NCBI GenBank assembly: GCA_019118925.1
Contig: DWYC01000087.1
Coordinates: 87,905 to 151,904 of the forward strand
Length of the DNA stretch: 64,000 nt
Reading direction: 5' to 3'
From: Candidatus Flavonifractor intestinipullorum
Lineage (GTDB): Bacteria; Bacillota; Clostridia; Oscillospirales; Oscillospiraceae
Shown piece by piece: positions 50,214 through 59,237 of the stretch. Numbering within the stretch: the stretch's first letter is position 1; every line of letters starts with the position of its first letter. A model generated the notes under the pieces. It searched no databases. It saw only the letters and a program-made list of their open reading frames with translations, and was not told the DNA's origin. Position numbers and translations under genes: made by a program.

Positions 50214-51107
50214 ATGCGGAGGATGGCCATGGACGACATTTTGACGGCTGCGGTGGTGAACTTTCACCCCGTCTCCGGGGAAAAGGAGCGCAACCTGTCC
50301 CGGATAGAGGGCTTCGCCCGGGCGGGAGCCCGGCGGGGCGCGGAGCTGATCCTCTTTCCGGAGCTGTGCCTGATGGGGTACGACTACTATCTGGACCCGG
50401 AGATTCCCCGGGCGGAAAAACTGGACTCGGCGGAGCACATGGGCAGCCCGGCGGCGGAGCGCCTGTCCGCCCTGGCCCGGGAGATGGGGATCTACCTCAT
50501 CTGCGGGGCGGCCGAGCGGCGGGGGGAGGCGCTGTACAATTCGGCCTTCCTCTTCGGCCCGGAGGGGAAGGTGGAGACCTATCAGAAAATTCACCCCTAC
50601 GGGGAGGAAAACCGCTTCTTCCAGAAGGGGGACACCCCCGTCCTCATCGACACCCCCTGGGGTCCGGTGGGCATCGGTATCTGCTACGACAGCTACCAGT
50701 TTCCCGAACTCATGCGCTATGAAGTCAGCCGGGGGGCCCGGCTCTACCTGAACCCCACCGCCGAGGTGGAGGAGATCGCCTATGAGGGGAGCCGGGAGTC
50801 CTTCTACCGCTACTACCGGCGGAATCTGGAGTACGGCGCGGCCAGCAACGGCATTTTTATTGCCAGCGCCAATTTGACCGGCTGGGACAGGGGGAGTTAT
50901 TTTGCCGGCGGCAGTATGATTCTGGGGCCCAAGCTCAGCCCCTTTGCCGAGCTGGACGTACACTGCTACGCCGGGGGCGCGGAGGACGCGCAGGAGGGGC
51001 TGGCCCTGGCCACCCTGGACCTGTCTCTGGCGGCGCGGATGCTGGTGCGGGAGAACCCGGGCGGCGGCATGGACTACCGCCCCGAGGTGTACAAGACCTT
51101 CTATTGA
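50214..51107 (+). CDS. Carbon-nitrogen hydrolase (nitrilase superfamily)
   Basis: This 297-aa amidase-type enzyme has a complete catalytic triad: Glu in LILFPELCLMG, Lys in YQKIHPYGEENRFF, and Cys in GIGICYDSYQFPE. It resembles N-carbamoyl/omega-amidase branches that release ammonia. It is the third gene of the operon. Two starts are possible: ATG 50214 after GGAGGAGG, or ATG 50229 after CGGAGG. Together with the aminotransferase and SDR it suggests processing of an amino- or carbamoyl-containing small molecule. Confidence 0.9.
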   Translation: MRRMAMDDILTAAVVNFHPVSGEKERNLSRIEGFARAGARRGAELILFPELCLMGYDYYLDPEIPRAEKLDSAEHMGSPAAERLSALAREMGIYLICGAAERRGEALYNSAFLFGPEGKVETYQKIHPYGEENRFFQKGDTPVLIDTPWGPVGIGICYDSYQFPELMRYEVSRGARLYLNPTAEVEEIAYEGSRESFYRYYRRNLEYGAASNGIFIASANLTGWDRGSYFAGGSMILGPKLSPFAELDVHCYAGGAEDAQEGLALATLDLSLAARMLVRENPGGGMDYRPEVYKTFY

Positions 51108-51123
51108 GCGCCGGGCTCCCCCC

Positions 51124-51315
51124 TTGCAATGAACGGACAAATGTGCTATACTCTATTGCAACACGGCGCGGGCCGCATTTTGTACGGAAAGGACCTGGTG
51201 ATCCCCTGTGGACGAACCGCCTTTGCCCCAGCAAGATTCGATCTGAATTCAAAGGACAGCCTTACTCCTTTCGGAGGAATAGGGCTGTCCTTTCGTGCTT
51301 ATGCGCCCATCCGTG
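51124..51315 (+). promoter_or_regulatory. Promoter and structured leader RNA upstream of the second CNNM gene
   Basis: TTGCAA (51124-51129), a 17-bp spacer and TATACT (51147-51152) predict a start near 51159, about 200 nt before the ATG. Near the start CACGG (51162-51166) and GGGC (51170-51173) can pair with CCGTG (51311-51315) and GCCC (51305-51308), closing a large loop. Inside is a long hairpin, AAAGGACAGCC/GGCTGTCCTTT (51251-51293). The shape is riboswitch-like, but it matches no class I know. A small RNA is the alternative. Confidence 0.5.
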
Positions 51316-51361
51316 GGAATATTCCAGAAAATCTGAAACAAATTGGAGTTGATGAGTCCCT

Positions 51362-52627
51362 ATGTTGGACAGTGCCAGTATGGGCATGATTGTTGCCCTG
51401 GTCTTTTTGGTGACCATGTCGGCGTATTTTTCCGCCACCGAGACCGCCTTTACATCCCTCAACCGGGTTCGGCTCAAGAGCCGGGCCGAAGGGGGCGACC
51501 GCCGGGCCGCCCAGGTCCTGGCCCTGAGCGAAGACTATGACAAGCTGCTCTCCACCATCCTGATCGGCAACAACATTGTCAACAACGTGGCCACTACCAT
51601 CGGCGCGGTGCTCTTCATCAAATTTTTAGGCGATGTCCAGGGCCCCACGATCTCGGCGGTGGTGCTGACGGTGGTGATCCTCATCTTTGGCGAGGTCTCC
51701 CCCAAGAGCCTGGCCAAGGAGTCCCCCGAGTCGTTCGCCATGTTCTCCGCGCCGCTGCTGCGCGTGCTGATTATGCTGCTTACCCCCGTGAGTTTTCTCT
51801 TTGCCCAGTGGAAACGGCTGCTCTCCAAGATTTTCCACCACGCCCAGGAGAGCGGCATCACCGAGGAGGAGCTGGTCACCATGGTGGACCAGGCCGAGAA
51901 CGAGGGAGGGCTGGACCAGCACGAGAGCCAGCTCATCCGGGCGGCCATTGAGTTCCACGACCTGGAGGTGGAGGAGATTCTCACCCCCCGGGTGGACATC
52001 GTAGCGGTGGAGGACACCGCCACCATGGACGAGGTGGCCCGGGCCTTTGCCGAGAGCGGCTACTCCCGCCTGCCCGTCTACCATGAGGACCTGGACGACA
52101 TCGTGGGGGTCATCCACGAGAAGGACTTCCACGCCGCCCGCTACCACGGACAGACCGACGTCTCGGCCATCACCGGCACCGTCCTCTACACCACCGGCAA
52201 CACGAAAATTTCCGCCCTGCTGCGGGTTCTCCAGCAGGAGAAGGCCCACATGGTCATCGTCGTGGACGAGTACGGCGGCACGGAGGGCCTGGTCACGCTG
52301 GAGGACATTGTGGAGGAGCTGGTGGGCGAGATCTGGGACGAACACGACGAGGTCATTGAGGAGTTCCGCAAACAGGAGGACGGCAGCTATCTCATCTCCT
52401 GCAACGCCGACCTCACCGACCTCTTCGACCTCTTCTCCATCAAGGGCGAGTGCGACGCCAACACCGTCTCCGGCTGGGTCATGGAGCAGGTGGGCCGGGT
52501 CCCCGAGGAGGGGGATCAGTTCCAGGCCGACGGCCTGGATGTAACCGTCACCAAGGTCGACCACCGCCGGGTGCTGGAAATCCGGGTGGTGGTGCTCCCG
52601 CCGGAGGAGCCGGATCAACCGGATTAA
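51362..52627 (+). CDS. CNNM/CorC-type transporter, second copy
   Basis: This 421-aa protein has an N-terminal DUF21 membrane domain ([40 protein letters not shown]). Two CBS motifs follow ([37 protein letters not shown]), and then a CorC_HlyC domain ([20 protein letters not shown]). Family members export Mg2+ or act in divalent-cation homeostasis. The ribosome site before ATG 51362 is weak (TTGGAG 13 nt away), which fits translational control by the long leader. It is diverged from the copy at 19094. Confidence 0.93.
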   Translation: MLDSASMGMIVALVFLVTMSAYFSATETAFTSLNRVRLKSRAEGGDRRAAQVLALSEDYDKLLSTILIGNNIVNNVATTIGAVLFIKFLGDVQGPTISAVVLTVVILIFGEVSPKSLAKESPESFAMFSAPLLRVLIMLLTPVSFLFAQWKRLLSKIFHHAQESGITEEELVTMVDQAENEGGLDQHESQLIRAAIEFHDLEVEEILTPRVDIVAVEDTATMDEVARAFAESGYSRLPVYHEDLDDIVGVIHEKDFHAARYHGQTDVSAITGTVLYTTGNTKISALLRVLQQEKAHMVIVVDEYGGTEGLVTLEDIVEELVGEIWDEHDEVIEEFRKQEDGSYLISCNADLTDLFDLFSIKGECDANTVSGWVMEQVGRVPEEGDQFQADGLDVTVTKVDHRRVLEIRVVVLPPEEPDQPD

Positions 52628-52640
52628 GCGCCCAAAAGCC

Positions 52641-52675
52641 CGCGCCCGCCCTCTCGGAGGGCGGGCGCGTTTTTG
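52641..52675. terminator. Intrinsic terminator between CNNM and truA
   Basis: A 13-bp stem, CGCGCCCGCCCTC/GAGGGCGGGCGCG, has a 3-nt loop, followed by TTTTT on the plus strand. It is shared by the convergent genes. Confidence 0.9.
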
Positions 52676-52687
52676 AACCAGGGGCGG

Positions 52688-53425
52688 TCAGTGATAGTCC
52701 ACCGATACCAGAGTGAGGCCCTGGGGCGGCGCGGTAAAACCGGCGGCCGAGCGGTCCCGGGCGGCGAGGACGGCGGGCATATCCCCGGCCTCCCGCTCCC
52801 CCCGGCCCACCTCCAGGAGGGTGCCCACCAGAATGCGCACCATGTGATAGAGGAAGCCGTCCCCGTGGAAGGTAAACGTGAGGTCGCGGCCGCGCCGCTC
52901 CAGACGGATGGCGTCCACCGTGCGCACGGTGGACTTTTTCATCTTCCGGTTGGAGCAGAAGGAGCGGTAATCCTGCCGCCCGGTGAGAAGGGCGGCGGCA
53001 CGCTCCATGGCCGCCAGGTCCAGGGGCTCCGCCACCCGGAACTGATATTTCCGGCAGAATACATCCGGGACATCCCCCAGGCGGACGGCATAGCGGTAGG
53101 TCTTGCCCACGGCGTTGAGACGGGCGTGAAACCGCTCGCCCGCGGGTCGGACGTCCGCCACGGCGATGTCCTCGGGGAGGGCGGCGTTGAGCCGGCGGCG
53201 CAGCTCCTCCGCAGGCAGGTCCAGAGGGAGGCGGACGCTGGCCACCTGGCCCAGGGCGTGGACGCCCGCGTCGGTGCGCCCGGCGCCGTGGACCGCGACG
53301 GCCTCTCCGGCCAGGGCGGAGAGAACCGCCTCCAGCCGGCCCTGAATCGTGTTGGCGCTGTTGCCCTGCTTCTGCCAGCCGTCGTAGCGGGTGCCGTCGT
53401 ATTGCAATAGGAGCTTATAGTTCAT
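52688..53425 (-). CDS. truA: tRNA pseudouridine synthase A
   Basis: TruA (245 aa) makes pseudouridine at tRNA positions 38-40. Motifs are YDGTRYDGWQKQGNSANTIQ, the catalytic Asp in GAGRTDAGVHALGQVASVRL, FHARLNAVGKTYRY and DGFLYHMVRILVGTLLEVG. Its ATG follows AGGGAGG, 12 bp after the XRE gene stop, so it may be co-transcribed with that regulator. Confidence 0.96.
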   Translation of the reverse strand: MNYKLLLQYDGTRYDGWQKQGNSANTIQGRLEAVLSALAGEAVAVHGAGRTDAGVHALGQVASVRLPLDLPAEELRRRLNAALPEDIAVADVRPAGERFHARLNAVGKTYRYAVRLGDVPDVFCRKYQFRVAEPLDLAAMERAAALLTGRQDYRSFCSNRKMKKSTVRTVDAIRLERRGRDLTFTFHGDGFLYHMVRILVGTLLEVGRGEREAGDMPAVLAARDRSAAGFTAPPQGLTLVSVDYH

Positions 53426-53437
53426 AGGGGCCTCCCT

Positions 53438-53734
53438 CTACCGCTCCAGGGCGTCCAGAAAGTGGAGCAGAGCCTCCTGCTGCCGGGGGGTGAGCCGCCG
53501 GATGCGCCGCAGGAGGGCGTCCTCCCCCGGCGGAGGGCCGGGCTCGTCAAAAAAATCCCGCAGAGAGACCCCCAGCGCGTCGCACAGCAGGCTGAGCGTC
53601 TCCACCGTGGGGCGCTTGGCCCGGCGCTCGATGTCCCGCACAAAGCTCTGGGACACCCCCGCCAGATTGGCCAGGCGGTTGGTGGTGTAGCCCCGGGCCT
53701 CCCGCAGCGCAATCAGCCGCGCCGCAACATCCAT
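53438..53734 (-). CDS. XRE family regulator
   Basis: In this 98-aa protein an N-terminal helix-turn-helix covers residues 5-62 (LIALREARGYTTNRLANLAG, SQSFVRDIERRAKRPTVETL). A short C-terminal helical segment (LLRRIRRLTPRQQEALLHFL) may dimerise. It is divergent from a large secreted serine hydrolase. Repeats of ATAGCGATA fill the gap, overlapping the hydrolase promoter. Repression of that gene and autoregulation are likely. Confidence 0.88.
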   Translation of the reverse strand: MDVAARLIALREARGYTTNRLANLAGVSQSFVRDIERRAKRPTVETLSLLCDALGVSLRDFFDEPGPPPGEDALLRRIRRLTPRQQEALLHFLDALER

Positions 53735-53760
53735 CTCCCGCGCCCCCCCTTCTTAACGCC

Positions 53761-53868
53761 ATAGCGATATCTTATTTTCCCAATGATACACGGTTTGCGG
53801 CCAAATAATTACAGTTATAGCGATAAAAAAGATTGCTATTGCGATAAGAATGTGTTACTATAGCGCTG
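53761..53868. promoter_or_regulatory. Repeated ATAGCGATA operator motifs over the serine hydrolase promoter
   Basis: Copies at 53761-53769 and 53817-53825 match exactly, ATTGCGATA at 53838-53846 has one change, and ATAGCGCTG at 53860-53868 is partial. The last three are spaced 21-22 bp, two helical turns. The promoter TTGCTA (53833-53838), 17-bp spacer, TACTAT (53856-53861) lies among them. The XRE protein encoded next door is the likely ligand. Confidence 0.65.
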
Positions 53869-53967
53869 AGTCCCGGCCCCGGTTCCGGCGGACTCTTGCA
53901 AACGGAACGGGGTTGGAGTACACTGGGACCACCATGCGCCCACAGGCGCGAGAAAGGAAGGAAGCAC

Positions 53968-56019
53968 ATGAGACGAACACGCATCCCGGCCCTGGCGCTG
54001 ACGGCCGCCCTGGCGGTATCCGCCGCCCTGCCCGCCGCCGCGGCGGAGGAGGAGCCCCTCACCCGGGCGGAGTCCGCCCAGCAGGCCATCGAGGCCGCCG
54101 CCGCATACGGCGGGGCGGTGAGCATACAATATGCCCTCTGGGAGGATGGGGAGATCACCATGACCGGCCGGTCGGGGACCTTTTCCAAAAGCGAGAACCG
54201 CCTGCTCACCGACCAGGATCTCTACGGCATCGGCTCTGTGAGCAAAATGTACACCACGGCCGCCGTCCTCCAGCTGGTGGAGAAGGGAAAGGTGGATCTG
54301 GACGAGCCGGTCAAGACCTACCTGCCGGAGTTCACCATGGCCGACGAGCGCTATGTGGACATTACCGTGCGGATGCTCCTCAACCACTCCTCGGGCCTGA
54401 TGGGGGACTCCACCCAGAGCGCCTTCCTCTTCGGCGAGTACAACGGCGAGGCCACCGACCGGCTTCTGGAGCGCCTGTCCACCCAGCGCCTGAAGGCCGA
54501 CCCGGGGGCGTACAGCGTCTACTGCAACGACGGCTTCACCCTGGCCGAACTGGTGGTGGAGGCCGTGTCCGGAGAGGACTTTTCGGCCTATGTGCGGGAA
54601 CACATTCTGGCCCCGGCGGGGCTGGAGAACACCTGGTCTCCCGCCGAGGAATTTGACCGGGACGCCCTGGCCCGGGTCTACCAGGGGGAGGACCCCCGGG
54701 CGCTGCCCGCCGACACGCTGAACATCGTCGGCGCGGGCGGATTTTACGCCACCGCCTCGGATTTGGCGGCCTTCGGCGGGCTGTTCTGCGGGGGGAACGA
54801 GATCCTCTCCGACGCGTCCTGGGAGGCCACCGCCAACCGGGAGTATGCCGGGGGCATCTGGGCCGAGGAGAGCGAGGACGACGTGCTGGCCTACGGCCTG
54901 GGCTGGGACAACGTACACATGTACCCCTTCCAGGATAACGGCATCACCGCTCTGGTAAAGGGGGGCGACACCCTCTACTACCACGCGGGACTGGTGGTCC
55001 TGCCCGAGGAGGATATGGCGGTGGCCGTGGTGTCCTCCGGGGGCGTGAGCACCTACAATGAGCTGGCGGGCATTCAGATCCTAATGGACGCGCTGGCCGA
55101 GAAGGGCGTCACGGTGGAGCAGTCCACCGCCCTGCCGGAGGCCCAGCCCGCCGCCCTGCCGGAGGGGCTGGCCGAGGAAGTCTCGGGGGCCTACAGCGGC
55201 CTGACCGCCATGGTCACCGTCTCCCCCAGCGAGAACGGCATTACCCTGGCCGCCGTAGCCGCCCTGGGCGGCAACCGCATGGAGCTGACCTACTACGACG
55301 ACGGCAGCTTCCGGGACGCGGAGAACACCGTGCGCTACCGCTTCGTCACGGAGGAGAACGGGCGGACCTATCTCTATGAGCAGACCTACACGGTCCTGCC
55401 CGGCCTGCCCGCCGTGGGCACCGCCAATTATGCCCTGGAGCGTCTGGAGGACCATCCCCTCCCCGCCGACGTGGCCGCGGCCTGGGAGGAGCGGGGAGAG
55501 AAGGTATACCTCATCGTCAACGAGGCCTATAACGCCCAGACCTACGCCGTCTCCAGCCTGTTTGCAGGGGTGGGGATTCTGCCGGAGATGCCCGGCTATG
55601 CGGCCAATTGCCAGATTATCGACGCGGAGAACGCCCGGTACTACCTGACGCTGCCGGGCACCGGCTCCCGCAACGGGGCGGATCTGCGCTTCTTCACGCA
55701 AGAGGGCGTGGAGTACCTCCAGTTCGGGGGCTATCTGGCGGTGGACAGCGCGTCCATCCCCGCGATCTATACCGGCGCAGGGGCGGCTCTCTCCATCCAG
55801 AGCGACGGCTATGCCCGCTGGTGCCAGGTGGGCGCCTCCGCCGGAAAGACGGTGGAGATCGGCATTCAGGGGACGGGGGGCTTTACCGTCTACGACGCAA
55901 ACGGCCTCATGACCGCCAGCTCGGCGGCCTGGGGGGACACCTCCGCCGTCCTGCCCGAGGGCGGATGGATCGTCTTTGCCGGCGACGCGGGAACCCGCTT
56001 CACGCTTACGGCGCAGTAA
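53968..56019 (+). CDS. Secreted serine hydrolase, class C beta-lactamase/penicillin-binding-like
   Basis: This 683-aa exported protein has a signal peptide (RIPALALTAALAVSAALPAA), a hydrolase domain at about residues 30-375, and a 300-residue C-terminal extension. Catalytic motifs are SVSK in GIGSVSKMYTTAAVLQL, YCN in YSVYCNDGFTLAELV and HAG in YYHAGLVVLPEEDMAV. HNHSSG-type LNHSSGLMGD is also conserved. The extension is beta-rich and unlike known domains I recall. It may be a D-amino-acid peptidase or esterase rather than an antibiotic-resistance enzyme. ATG at 53968 follows AAAGGAAGG. Confidence 0.88.
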   Translation: MRRTRIPALALTAALAVSAALPAAAAEEEPLTRAESAQQAIEAAAAYGGAVSIQYALWEDGEITMTGRSGTFSKSENRLLTDQDLYGIGSVSKMYTTAAVLQLVEKGKVDLDEPVKTYLPEFTMADERYVDITVRMLLNHSSGLMGDSTQSAFLFGEYNGEATDRLLERLSTQRLKADPGAYSVYCNDGFTLAELVVEAVSGEDFSAYVREHILAPAGLENTWSPAEEFDRDALARVYQGEDPRALPADTLNIVGAGGFYATASDLAAFGGLFCGGNEILSDASWEATANREYAGGIWAEESEDDVLAYGLGWDNVHMYPFQDNGITALVKGGDTLYYHAGLVVLPEEDMAVAVVSSGGVSTYNELAGIQILMDALAEKGVTVEQSTALPEAQPAALPEGLAEEVSGAYSGLTAMVTVSPSENGITLAAVAALGGNRMELTYYDDGSFRDAENTVRYRFVTEENGRTYLYEQTYTVLPGLPAVGTANYALERLEDHPLPADVAAAWEERGEKVYLIVNEAYNAQTYAVSSLFAGVGILPEMPGYAANCQIIDAENARYYLTLPGTGSRNGADLRFFTQEGVEYLQFGGYLAVDSASIPAIYTGAGAALSIQSDGYARWCQVGASAGKTVEIGIQGTGGFTVYDANGLMTASSAAWGDTSAVLPEGGWIVFAGDAGTRFTLTAQ

Positions 56020-56033
56020 CATCCGGAAGAGAC

Positions 56034-56069
56034 AAAAAAGGGACAGGCCCGCAGGGCCTGTCCCTTTTT
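56034..56069. terminator. Bidirectional terminator after the serine hydrolase
   Basis: The perfect stem AAAAAGGGACAGGCCC/GGGCCTGTCCCTTTTT has a GCA loop. It serves both convergent genes. Confidence 0.92.
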
Positions 56070-56077
56070 GCGTCCAA

Positions 56078-56461
56078 TCAGACCTCCAGCATCTCCTGGA
56101 GCGTCTCTACCGCCTCGTACACCAGGGCGTCGCAGTGGGGCTTTTTGGCCAGACCCTCCGCGTTTGCCCGCTGGAGCAGGGAGGCGCAGTCGGTGGCGGC
56201 GTGCTTCTCCCGAAAGCGGCGCACGAACTCCGCCGCCTCCGGGGCGCCCTTGCCCGCCAGGCCCAGCACCAGCATGGCCGCGGCCACCGTGCCGCAGGTT
56301 CCTCCATGGCGCAGGCCGGAGCCCAGATTGCTGGCGAGCTTCCGGGCGGTCTCCCGGTCCAGGCCGCACACATCCCGGAAGGGGATGAGCACCGACTGAG
56401 CGCAGTTGTAGTGGACCTCTTTGTCCTCCCGCAGGGCGCGGGTCTCCTCCATTCGTGTCAT
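56078..56461 (-). CDS. C_GCAxxG_C_C family redox protein
   Basis: This 127-aa protein has Cys at the family's spacing: NCAQSVL near the N-terminus, VCGLD, GLRHGGTCGTVAAAMLVLG (the GxCGxxxAA block) and CASLL and HCD near the end. The family is named for this Cys pattern and is thought to be redox-active; no reaction is established. I start it at ATG 56461, with AGGAG 9 nt upstream. It lies 23 bp after a GNAT gene on the same strand. Confidence 0.82.
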   Translation of the reverse strand: MTRMEETRALREDKEVHYNCAQSVLIPFRDVCGLDRETARKLASNLGSGLRHGGTCGTVAAAMLVLGLAGKGAPEAAEFVRRFREKHAATDCASLLQRANAEGLAKKPHCDALVYEAVETLQEMLEV

Positions 56462-56483
56462 GTCCAATCTCTCCTCTCCAATA

Positions 56484-56951
56484 TCAGCGGGAGGGGACGT
56501 TCAAGTCGCCCTCCAGTACCATCTGCCGGTACTCCAGGAAGCGGAAACCCAGCTTTTCATAGAGCCGGATGGCATTCTGGTTGACGTCGGTGACCTCCAG
56601 CCGGAAGCGGGGATAGTTGGGATACTGCTCCTTCAAATAGCGGAAAACCGCCGTGCCGTAGCCCTTGCCCCGGCACTCGGGCCGGAAATACATCTCTTCA
56701 AAAAAGAGGCAGCGCCCCCCGACCTCGCCGGAATAGCACTCGGTCACATAGGCGTAGCCCACCGGCGCGCCGTCCTCCAGTAGCAGCAGGCCCCGGAGCA
56801 GGGGCTCGGCGGGGTCCACCGCGTCGCGGAAGGTGCGCTCCAGCACGGCCGGGTCGGCGTCGTGCTCCACGGCGGAACTCTGGTAAAAGGTGCGGACCAT
56901 GGGCATCACGGCGTCGAAGTCGGCGGCGGTCATGGCTCGGATTTCAAACAT
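56484..56951 (-). CDS. GNAT family N-acetyltransferase
   Basis: This 155-aa acetyl-CoA-dependent transferase starts FEIRAMTAADFDAVMPMVRT. The acetyl-CoA motif is MYFRPECRGKGYGTAVFRYL, followed by LEVTDVNQNAIRLYEKLGFR, typical of GNAT proteins. The substrate is not predictable. ATG at 56951 has AGGAGGAAT upstream and follows recG by 23 bp. Confidence 0.92.
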   Translation of the reverse strand: MFEIRAMTAADFDAVMPMVRTFYQSSAVEHDADPAVLERTFRDAVDPAEPLLRGLLLLEDGAPVGYAYVTECYSGEVGGRCLFFEEMYFRPECRGKGYGTAVFRYLKEQYPNYPRFRLEVTDVNQNAIRLYEKLGFRFLEYRQMVLEGDLNVPSR

Positions 56952-56974
56952 AGGGATTCCTCCTGATTGTTGCA

Positions 56975-59098
56975 TTAGTTAAACATATCGGCCTGCTCGG
57001 TGAAGAGCCGGCGGATCTGGTCGTTTAAGGGCCGGTGTTCCGGCCGGGAGAGCTCCGGGTCGGAGCGGAGCAGGGCTTTGGCGGCCTCCTGCGCCTCGTG
57101 GAGCAGGGCGGTGTCCGCCGCCAGGTCGGCGATGTGGAGCTGGGGCAGGCCGTGCTGCCGCCTGCCGAAGAAATCGCCCGGGCCCCGGAGCTTCAAATCC
57201 TCCTCCGCGATGCGAAAGCCGTCGGTGGTCCGGGTGAGGGTTTTCAGCCGCGCCCGGGTCTCCTCATTCCGGTTGGCGGTGACCAGAACGCAGTAGGACT
57301 GATGGCGCCCGCGCCCCACCCGGCCCCGGAGCTGGTGGAGCTGGGAGAGGCCGAAGCGGTCGGCGTTCTCCACGATGATGAGGGAGGCGTTGGGCACGTC
57401 CACCCCCACCTCGATGACGGTGGTGGAGACCAGCACGTCCAGCTCCCCGGCGGCAAAGGCGGCCATGGCGGCCTCCTTCTCCCGGGCCTTCATCCGCCCG
57501 TGGACAAAGCCCACCCGCAGGTCGGGGAACACCTGCTCCCGGAGCTCCCGGGCATAGGCGGTCACCGCTTTGAGATCGGCAAATCCCTTGGCGGGGGCCT
57601 CCCGGCCCAGGCCCATGGCGTGCTCGGGCGGGGGCTCGCTCTCCTCCACGGCGGGACAGACGATGTAGACCTGCCGGCCCAGAGAGACCTGCTTGCGGAC
57701 AAAGCCGTAGAGCCGCTGCCGCTTGTCCTCCCCCACCAGAAAGGTCTCCACGGGGGTGCGGCCCGGGGGGAGCTGGTCGATGACGCTCACATCCAGATCG
57801 CCGTAGAGAATGAGGGCCAGGGTCCGGGGGATGGGGGTGGCCGACATGACCAGCACATGGGGAGAGGGGGCCTCCGGGCCCTCCCCGCCCCCCTTGGCGG
57901 CCAGGGACGCCCGCTGCGCGACGCCGAAGCGGTGCTGCTCATCGGTGACCACCAGGCCCAGCCGGGCAAAGGCCACCCCCTCGGACAGCAGGGCGTGGGT
58001 GCCCACCACCAGGTCGAGCTCTCCGGCGGAGAGGGCGGCGCGGAGGGCCTTTTTTTCCGACGGGCGCAGGGAGGCGGTCAGAAGGCCCACGCGCAGCCCG
58101 GCGGAGGAAAAGAGATTCTGAAGGGTATGAAAGTGCTGCCCGGCCAGCAGCTCGGTGGGGGCCATGAGGGCCGACTGCCACCCGGCCTTCCAGGCGAGGA
58201 AGCAGCAGGCCGCCGCCACCATGGTCTTGCCCGAGCCCACGTCCCCCTGGACGAGGCGGTTCATGGAGCGGCCGGAGGCGAGGTCGGCTGCCGCCTCCCG
58301 GATGGCCCGGTCCTGAGCGCCGGTGAGGGAAAAGGGGAGCAGGGCGAAGAAGTCCGGGAGGGCCCGGCTGGAGATGACCGGCCCGGTCTGGCCGTCCCGC
58401 CGGGTGCGCAGCCGGGCGAGGCCGCAGGCGAGGTAGAAAAATTCCTCGAAAATCAGCCTCCGCCGGGCCAGAGCGAGGGCCTCCTCGCTCTCGGGAAAGT
58501 GGATGTTGCAGTAGGAAAAGCCGGCGGCGGCCAGGGCGTGTTCCTGCCGCACCGTCTGGGGGAGCAGCTCGGGCATGTCCTGGGCGCAGCCCTCCACGCA
58601 GCGCTGAATGAGCCCGGCCAGGAGGGCGTTGGACACCCCGGCGGTGAGAGGGTAGATGGGCATAATCCGCCCGGTAAAGCGCGGACGGTCCTCACGTTCA
58701 AAGACGGGATTGGCCATCCGGCGGCGGGAGCCTGTCCCCTCGGCCACGCCGTAAAAGAGGTAGCTCTCGCCGGGGAGGAGGGCATTTTTGACATAGTTCT
58801 GGTTGAAGAAGGTCACTTCCAGCACCCCGCCGCCGTCCACGGCCCGGACCTTGGTCAGCTCCAGCCCCTTGCGGATGTAGGCGTGGCGGGGGACCTCCGC
58901 CACCAGGGCGGCGATGCACACCGGCGCGTCGGGCGGCGCACCGGCAATGGTGCTGCGCCGCCGGCGGTCCTCGTAATCCCGGGGGAAGTAGCGCAGCAGG
59001 TCCTCCACCGTCGCCAGACCCAATTTGGACAGGGCGCGGGCGCGGACCGCCCCCACCCCGGGCAGGGCCTCGACCCTGTCTGTGAGACGCAGCGCCAC
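56975..59098 (-). CDS. recG: ATP-dependent DNA helicase RecG
   Basis: RecG (707 aa) remodels stalled replication forks. The N-terminal wedge domain begins TDRVEALPGVGAVRARALSK and RYFPRDYEDRR. Helicase motifs are LVQGDVGSGKTMVAAACCFL, a DEQH box in VVTDEQHRFGVAQR, VMSATPIPRTLALILYGDLD, and STTVIEVGVDVPNASLIIVE with QLRGRVGRG. The start is GTG at 59098 with AAAGGAGGG upstream; the in-frame extension to 59221 lacks a ribosome site. Confidence 0.96.
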   Translation of the reverse strand: MALRLTDRVEALPGVGAVRARALSKLGLATVEDLLRYFPRDYEDRRRRSTIAGAPPDAPVCIAALVAEVPRHAYIRKGLELTKVRAVDGGGVLEVTFFNQNYVKNALLPGESYLFYGVAEGTGSRRRMANPVFEREDRPRFTGRIMPIYPLTAGVSNALLAGLIQRCVEGCAQDMPELLPQTVRQEHALAAAGFSYCNIHFPESEEALALARRRLIFEEFFYLACGLARLRTRRDGQTGPVISSRALPDFFALLPFSLTGAQDRAIREAAADLASGRSMNRLVQGDVGSGKTMVAAACCFLAWKAGWQSALMAPTELLAGQHFHTLQNLFSSAGLRVGLLTASLRPSEKKALRAALSAGELDLVVGTHALLSEGVAFARLGLVVTDEQHRFGVAQRASLAAKGGGEGPEAPSPHVLVMSATPIPRTLALILYGDLDVSVIDQLPPGRTPVETFLVGEDKRQRLYGFVRKQVSLGRQVYIVCPAVEESEPPPEHAMGLGREAPAKGFADLKAVTAYARELREQVFPDLRVGFVHGRMKAREKEAAMAAFAAGELDVLVSTTVIEVGVDVPNASLIIVENADRFGLSQLHQLRGRVGRGRHQSYCVLVTANRNEETRARLKTLTRTTDGFRIAEEDLKLRGPGDFFGRRQHGLPQLHIADLAADTALLHEAQEAAKALLRSDPELSRPEHRPLNDQIRRLFTEQADMFN

Positions 59099-59237
59099 GG
59101 CGCTCCCTCCTTTCTCGGTGGCTGCCCACCAGTGTACCACGTTTTTCCCCGCCCGGCAAGCCGCCCACCTGAGAGGGGGGAGAGGGGCGGCGCGTTTTGG
59201 AGAAAAGGACGAAAAATGCAATTTTTATAAAATGAAC

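Noticed and set aside
47835-51140. Open frame of about 1100 codons on the minus strand across the aminotransferase, SDR and nitrilase genes
   Set aside because: It spans three real genes with clear catalytic motifs on the other strand. Composition-driven shadow.
51124-51300. 6S RNA or SRP RNA
   Set aside because: The central bubble of 6S and the GGAAGCAGCC loop of SRP RNA are not present. Left as an unclassified leader.
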